From Pelodera strongyloides (Eukaryota > Nematoda > Chromadorea > Rhabditida > Rhabditidae), in contig JAANDG010000054.1 in assembly GCA_036852015.1 (NCBI GenBank), forward strand, positions 186,001-250,000: a stretch of 64,000 nucleotides of DNA. The letters are read 5' to 3'. The notes below the pieces were generated by a model. The model was not told the origin of the DNA, made no database searches, and saw only the letters and a list, made by a program, of their open reading frames with translations. Positions within the stretch are counted from its first letter, which is position 1. Every line of letters starts with the position of its first letter. Of this stretch, positions 57,768-64,000 are shown one piece after another. The translations under genes and the position numbers were made by a program.

Positions 57768-58199
57768 TTTAAAGGATCGCAGTCACTACAAATTCGTATT
57801 TTTTATTCGCTTTTCATTAATTGTTCAAGTATGTGAAGAAAACGACGATTCCAGCGCCAAAGTACGGCAAAACGAACTCAGTGAGAGAAATCCCTGTTTA
57901 TGACTTTTACTTATATACCGTAGTTTATAATTGCCCGTATAGAGTTTCATAATAAATACCCTGCAGTGATAAACCACGCGCCAGGTGTAACACTGCAGGC
58001 TGTTCACTCTCCAATTACCCCTGGCAATTGCATATATGCACCGGCGTCGGTCATTTATCAACTCATTCTCATTGATTTCTCTCCCTGAGTTCCATTTTAT
58101 GTGGATTTTTATGGGGCTGCATATTGTTTTATAAACCTGCTTGCATCTAATAAAAATCGAATAAAAAAGTTGATTTTGAAGTGACTGCCTTCCTTTAAT
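57768..58199. mobile_element. 0.43-kb TIR element, copy 2
   Basis: It runs from TTTAAAGGATCGCAGTCACT to 'gaagtgactgccttcctttaa' and is the reverse-oriented relative of 33100-33515. It begins 62 nt after the aquaporin stop codon, so it probably lies in or beside that gene's 3' UTR. The 153-codon minus ORF crossing it is repeat sequence. Confidence 0.82.
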
Positions 58200-58974
58200 A
58201 GAATAATGATGAATGGAACAAAAATTATCATTTAGATGACCCCCATGTACCGTATCTTTTTTATTTTTTGAATACACCACAACCAAAATATGTCATATGT
58301 GAGGCAAAACATATTTATAATATCGATGAGCAAACAGAGTTGAAATCGTACTTTCACACTAGGGACCAAATTTTTTTGCTTTATATATGAATGATGTTTA
58401 GTTTTTTTTTGACCGCCAATAAGTGCCCCCCATTCTTTCTAAAATATTTCGTCTTTCTCAAAGATCTCAGTAAAAGATCCCAAGTTCAATAAAATGCTGT
58501 AAATTAGAAAAAAATATTTTCCCGGTTTTAAATGCGTAGAATTCTATGGCCATTATATTACAGGTTAAATACACATGTAGTTGTAACCGTTGTTTATTAT
58601 TCGATTAGAGTTTGATTTGCATTTGATTCTATTTTTCCTGTATTAATTTTTAAGATCTGAAAATATTCAATAAAATATAGTCAATATTTTGCGGATAAAA
58701 AGGGAAATAATAAAACGCCAAGTTTTCAGAGAGGAAATACTGCTCCAGCTGTACGATTACGATTTTACAGTACCTTGCGCAAATTGCGATATATTCGATA
58801 TTTGTTATCTTTCCGGAATCCCCTCTACAATGAGCGATTTGTTCGTCAATAACAGCTGTGCCAATAAACATCCAAGAAATATTTATGAAAAATTGCCTTT
58901 GATGAGTAAGCGTACTATGTGTTTACATGCACTCAGAAGCAATTGATGAACTTCCTGACTACTGTAGGGGAGTT

Positions 58975-59060
58975 AGAGTGAGGGAGAAAGAGAGAAAATG
59001 ATTGGGAGAGACACACAGAGAGTCGGTGAAAGAGAGCGAGAGAGCGGAGAGACGGAGACA
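58975..59060. repeat. GA-rich tract
   Basis: Imperfect GAGAGA/GGGAGA repeats, no gene. Confidence 0.85.
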
Positions 59061-60710
59061 GGGGGAGAAGAGAATTCGCGAAACTTCCATGCTCTAATGA
59101 CTTTGTTGTGAATCGGGATGTCCATGATGAATTAGCCTGACTCATCAAACTCCGCCCACTAGATTCTAGTGTTTATATTAGGCTCCGCCCCTTGTTTTTA
59201 GTATTTATACGTCACCCAATGAATAGCTAAACTGTTGCCAAAGCTAAACCAATAGTCAATTTTTGAAATGTCTTTGAATACATTTTCTTTGGATACTATA
59301 AAAGTTGTCGTGCAACCTACCTCGCCAAAATTATGATTTTTTTTTGTTCTATATTTTTCGGCATTCAAATGAATATTGCTTTCATATAAGCTAAATTGCC
59401 AGCAACTGAATGACAAACTGAATGACAAATGACAGCAACTGATCCCTTATTGACAAAAAAGATACTTTCCACTTATGTCGACTCCTCTCTCCCAGTTCAT
59501 CCCCTCACCTCACACCTCTCATTTCGTAAATCATAAATGTTAAAAAAAGTGGTGACAGCTGCGCAATCCTCACAAATAATATTCAGACCAGTTTTCCGGA
59601 CTCCACTGTAATTTGCCTACAAAAACTCACTTACTGGTAACTTATTTTCCGATAGACCATGGAAATCCAATCATTGCCCGTTGTCGAATGAACTTTCGTG
59701 CTCCACACCACAAGTCAATACATTTAAATTTAAATTTTAAATTTCTTTTACGCTTCAAGAGCGTGTACCTATATTCAAGGGAGTTCAAAGTTCAATTTCA
59801 AAGGTTGCTAATGACATGTTCCGCAGAGGTCAGCAGGTAGGCGACGAGTTCCGGATGACAAACTGCTCGACTTCTTCAAGCATACATACATCATACATGC
59901 ATAAGCTTATTGTTTTAGATTTAGATTGGGATCTGATCCTCCTCATTAGGTAAATTATGTAAGTTCTTACGATATCTCATGAGTTTCGTAGAATGAATGG
60001 GTTGGTTTGATGACCGGCTTGGCTTCTAGTTCAGTAAATCTTGCAATACCATACCATATACCATTGACACAACGTGCATGAATACACGTAGTAATTTTGA
60101 ACCATTTTATCTAATGTGCGGAAGTATGCGCAGCAAAATAAGGACAATTTTTGAGTAATATATGCATTAGCTATGCTAGTACATACAACATACTCCACTT
60201 ATCTCTTTCCTCTACCATTACATTTATTCAATTTATATTTTTGTTTCTGTCGCGTAACTCAGGGTGGGATTACCCTATTTCCCCAAATGTTTCATAGTGC
60301 GTTTATCCAGAGTCCAGAGTAAATGTCTCACTTCCAAATCCCAATTCCTGAAAACCTCACCTGGAACTGGTCCTTAGTGCTCGTCAGTTGGTGTTGTTTA
60401 CATTGGTTTCCCCTCTATTTCTTCCCATCAATTATCGTTTTCGAGAGAGAAAACGAGGGAAAAACAAGGAAAAAGCAACAAACAACCAGTCCACAACAAT
60501 ATATTATGAGTGTGTCTGCTTTTGCACGGAAAGCACTGTGGTAGGAGGATGACTTGCAGATTTTAAGTGCTAGTGTGGGTTCACCTCTAACGCTCCCCCC
60601 AAGATTGTTTCTTTCTTTGTTTGCCTTGACAATAACAATAGATATAAATGCAAGTGGCAACTACCCACTGCTAATCTAGTACACTTAAAAAGGGTTGAGT
60701 GCTGAGTGCT

Positions 60711-60853
60711 GAGGCCGTCTTCACCAACACACAGGGAGTTCTCCCTAGGCTCACGGGCGCTCTGAATCTCTTCTGCCCTCGCACTCTCAACACACTCTTT
60801 AGCTCCTTGGGGAGGCCAGGGAGGGCTCCCTGCGTGTTGGTGAATACGGCCTC
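60711..60853. mobile_element. MITE, family with ends GAGGCCGTATTCACCAACAC (copy 2)
   Basis: It starts GAGGCCGTCTTCACCAACAC and ends 'gtgttggtgaatacggcctc'. Its interior is the reverse complement of the copy in rpoa-1 intron 19. Confidence 0.82.
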
Positions 60854-62890
60854 TGGTATTTTGGGCAACAACTGCCAGCTAGTTATGAACCTTTGGGTAC
60901 AATGATCTACACCTTTACAGCACCCCAATTTCAGAGTAGATAATTCACTGAACTTTTCAAGGTTTATCGAGTTGCACTAGGATGAGAGCTCGTCATTGAC
61001 AACCATGGATTACCATACGTGACCTATCCCATTTTGTGCCAAATCCAGTCCCATTTTGTGCCAAACGGATGTTCTCCGTACAGTAACCCGAATGATCCGG
61101 GTGCGCGCCCGTCTCCACGCTCCAATTGGGGTGAATAGTGCTCTGGTGCATGCACCATGTCGATTATAAGTGGATCGACCCATTTACTGGGGCAATATAT
61201 GGAGGTACGAATCCAGATACAGACACTAATAGTCACTTTTTAGCGCTCCACATCACATCCTGTGAGAATGTGTTATATAGGTGACAAGTTACACCAACAC
61301 CTAATATCCTGTGTTTTGTTGGATGCCCATGTATCCGCACGTCATGCATATAATTTCTTCGTCCAACTTTTAAGTTAAGACTATGAACTATGAAGGCTCT
61401 ATGATACTCATAAAATATATAAGTAACATTGTGCCCGTCGTGGGTTTTCATTTGCGCGTGTTTAGTGATTGATTTCATAGAGGGTTCTGATATGAATATT
61501 CTACGAAATTAAATTCGAGACCGCAGTGAAATGTTTTCTTTTCAACATTTTCCGACTTGAAAGACTAATTCTTAGTTTAAAAAAATAATAAAAATAAAAA
61601 AGTACATCAAAGCAAAGAAAAAAAAAAGTTTTCTCTAATTTTCTAATCCTCTTTTCTCCGACCTATCAGACGGATTTTGTCACAAAAATAATAGTGATAT
61701 CGCTCGGCCTTTTCAGTTTTATTCGCGAAAATTCTCGCCGGAAAATAATCAATCTATCAGCAGAAACCGCATTTATTAGAGCAGTTTTTGGGTGGATTTG
61801 GATCGAGATTTTCTTTTGATTTGGCGTTTCTTGAAGTGAATATTGCCTATCATGCTAAAAGCTGAAATTTCACTCTTAATTTATACGCGATAATTCACCA
61901 CTTTGTGAAAGCGAAACTCATATAATATAAGGGCATCATGCTTTCCAATACAATGGATGCCACCATGTTCACCTATGAGTATTCTTATAATGTTCAAACT
62001 AATCCAAAGCTGTAGATCGGTGCATAACTTACTCAAAGCAACTATGTGCCTCTCCCTGTGGCACATCCTTTTTGTGTTCTCTAACATCAAGATGTAATAA
62101 ATTCGTCGAAAAGGTTTCTTTGCGCTCGTAAGCTGAGGTACCTTCGACCTCGTGTAATTATCTGTAATTACCTTTGCAAATTGGTCAGTTGTTATGTGGG
62201 TATTGTAAGAGATTTCAAAATTCTTTCAAAATTGCCCTCCGCAGAACTGGTTTGACGAACTGTTTTTGTGTGCGTTCAAGGTTGTTTTGTGTAGTCAAAT
62301 AGAGGACTGTTTATCGAAGTCATTCAGTAAATACTTTGGTTGTTGAGACTCTGTTTTGAGTCTTATTTTGAAAGAAATATATATTTGCGAATTATTTAGA
62401 AACTCTACGAGAAATGAGTCCTCATAAGACTTCTACCCTTTTGTTTGTTATACATATGTACTGCCTTGTTTTCTACTTGAGAAGAATTTGTAAAAAAATT
62501 GAAATGTCGGGTTTTCTGTAAGTGCATTTCTGCTGGAAATCTATCACTACCAAGCATTCAAATTTACCAAACAAACTTAAAAAAAACCAAACAAATAATC
62601 AATAGTTACTACCCGAAACGCAATTAGTTTGTCGCAATTACACTATATATATAATTAGTATATCGCGCCTGAGGATAATTCTAGCAGATGTTTGATAATC
62701 AATGGGTTTTTGCGGGAACCTTCTTTCTCGTTTTCCTATTTTCCCGCAGTATTTATGTCACACTAGTTCCATTTTAGCTGTGACCATATCTATTTCAACT
62801 TATTTGCTCTTCCTACTTTCGCTTCGTTATATCAACGTTCATTGCCGTAATTACAAATTATTACCGTAATTGCAAATTTAATCTACAGTC

Positions 62891-62901
62891 CTGATTACAG
62901 T
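62891..62901 (+). promoter_or_regulatory. Probable trans-splice acceptor of the secreted-protein gene
   Basis: CTGATTACAG ends at 62900, one base before the ATG at 62902. Confidence 0.5.
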
Positions 62902-64000
62902 ATGAAATTCCTGCTCGTCGTTTCTCTGGTATTCCTCTGCGTCTCTGCCGCTCCGAAGTCTCGTAGCAAGAGATTCGCCGGTCTGGGACTCTCCACCGCG
63001 GGCATCGGAGGAGCCACCGGATGCGTGGTTACTGTAAGTTTTACCTTTACTATGGTAGTTTTGTGTGAGTCCAGGTTTGAAGACACGATTAGCTGGCCCG
63101 GTGAAGTGCTTGCGTCAGTCAGCTACAGTACATATACATAGTGGTAGATCGTCAGCCTGAGTTTCCAACTATATTGAACACAATGTTGAGTAATGTATTG
63201 ATTACGTATTGATTACGTTACATACAATTATCTCTCCATCTACCTTTCTGTTCCTCTCTAAGAAAATGCATCTACTCTCTATCTCTCTCTCTTTCCCTCT
63301 CTCTCTCCCTCCCTCCCTCTCTCTCTCTCTCGCTATCTCTCTCTTTCTCTCTCTCGCTATCTCTGTGTCTCTAAAGAGATATATCTGAACTTGCTGATGG
63401 TGTGTTTTCTAGGGAAACGTCCTTTATGCCAATGGATTCAAGCAACGTGAGCTGACTTCATCCGAAGTGGATGAGCTGAACAATTATCAGACAAAATTGC
63501 AGGAATACAAGACGGTGAGTTAATTGACACAGGCAATTGAGACTATTTTTGTTGTTCGGTTTCTAATTATAACCTCATTAATCGATTTATTGTATTGATT
63601 TTTCAGAAGCTGAAGGCCGCCCTCGAGAACCGTCGTGAGACCCTCAAGAAGCGAATTCAGGGAGGAGAAAGTGAGTGTAGAAAACTGACGTTCTTTTACT
63701 CTCAACGTAATGCTTTAGACGGCGATTGGGCACATGGTGCGCCAAGGAGTTGAGAGTGCCGGGGCACCATCTAGGAGCGTGCCACAGGTGCGCCATCTGC
63801 CAGCTACATCTATTTTGTTCGCTCACCTGTGGAACACTGTTGGTGCCCGTATGCATGCCAAATGAAAACTTTCAGCAACAAACTGTATTTTGTTTGTAAT
63901 AGAGAAGTTATGTTTATCATGTGACAAGAGGGTCTACAAAAGATGCTTATTCACTAATTGTCCACTACTTTAGTGAGCAAGGACGAGGAGGAGTCGATTG
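62902..64000 (+). CDS. Secreted pepsin-inhibitor-3-like protein, partial (3' end beyond window)
   Basis: Exons: 62902-63033, 63413-63514, 63607-63670 and 63974 to the edge, all in phase. A signal peptide (MKFLLVVSLVFLCVSAAP) is followed by a basic stretch ending SKRF, a possible dibasic processing site. Then comes GATGCVVTGNVLYANGF and the run QRELTSSEVDELNNYQTKLQ, which follow the pepsin-inhibitor-3-like pattern known from the Ascaris aspartic protease inhibitor (GC-x-V-x-GN-x-L, then RDLT and an acidic helix). A charged helix follows. In nematodes such proteins are secreted and some bind aspartic proteases; inhibition by this one is inference. The right end is cut, so the number of repeats is unknown. 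Confidence 0.78.
63267..63365. repeat. (CT)n-rich microsatellite in intron 1 of the secreted-protein gene
   Basis: Interrupted CT tract shortly before the exon 2 acceptor, where it may act as an extended pyrimidine tract. Confidence 0.9.

Larger units (their letters stand above)
57707..62890. other. Intergenic region between the aquaporin and the secreted-protein gene
   Basis: No exon is supported in these 5.2 kb. It includes the 57.8-kb TIR element, a GA tract (58975-59060), the 60.7-kb MITE and a small direct repeat 'cccattttgtgcca' twice at about 61.03-61.06 kb. The rest is AT-rich DNA with short random ORFs. Confidence 0.6.

Noticed and set aside
57825..58286. 153-codon minus-strand ORF
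   Set aside because: It lies almost entirely in the 57.8-kb TIR element and ends in its flanks. The related frame at 33.2 kb is explained by the repeat copy.
1..64000. CRISPR arrays, bacterial operons, rRNA genes, SL RNA genes
   Set aside because: None found. The direct repeats seen are two- or three-unit duplications, and no canonical spliced-leader sequence or rRNA wording was noticed.

Overview
The window is nuclear DNA of a nematode. Four observations agree. A run of the nematode telomere unit TTAGGC lies at 56.5 kb. A nematode-type pepsin-inhibitor-3-like secreted protein sits at the right edge. Every gene has a 3' splice acceptor 1-15 nt before its start codon, as spliced-leader trans-splicing would leave. 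All genes are rich in GT-AG introns ending TTTCAG or TTTTAG. The introns (many of 100-500 nt, two of 4-5 kb) and the repeat load do not look like Caenorhabditis elegans, but I cannot name the species.

All four recognisable genes are on the plus strand. (1) 1898-26988 is the largest subunit of RNA polymerase I (rpoa-1/RPA190 family). It could be modelled completely as 50 phase-consistent exons giving 1765 residues. (2) 46998-51803 is a TBL2-like, membrane-anchored WD40 protein with 12 exons and 443 residues. (3) 53525-57706 is an aquaglyceroporin with 7 exons and 309 residues whose two NPA boxes read NPS and NAA. (4) 62902 to the right edge is a secreted pepsin-inhibitor-3-like protein, cut by the window end. 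A fragmentary, unresolved gene may lie at 500-1328. An antisense, frame-broken ORF resembling a non-LTR retrotransposon ORF1 lies in aquaporin intron 5, with the TTAGGC repeats inside its 5' part.

The 20 kb between rpoa-1 and TBL2, the two giant rpoa-1 introns and the stretch from 57.7 to 62.9 kb are repeat land. I could define several terminal-inverted-repeat families by comparing copies inside the window. They are TTAAAGCGAAATACCGG (copies near 30.9, 35.3, 50.4 and 52.8 kb), GAGGCCGTATTCACCAACAC (7.7 and 60.7 kb), a 0.42-kb element (33.1 and 57.8 kb), a hAT-like element in TBL2 intron 5, and a GGTGCGCGG element at 40.9 kb. A SINE-like family shares the tail CTCCTTTATATAATA; one copy carries a tRNA-like head and two copies form a 1.1-kb foldback. 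There are also large hairpins, perfect palindromes, simple repeats and short tandem duplications.

The genes do not form a pathway. They are a housekeeping polymerase subunit, an ER/WD40 protein, a channel and a secreted protein. Intergenic distances (20 kb, 1.7 kb, 5.2 kb) argue against operons among them.
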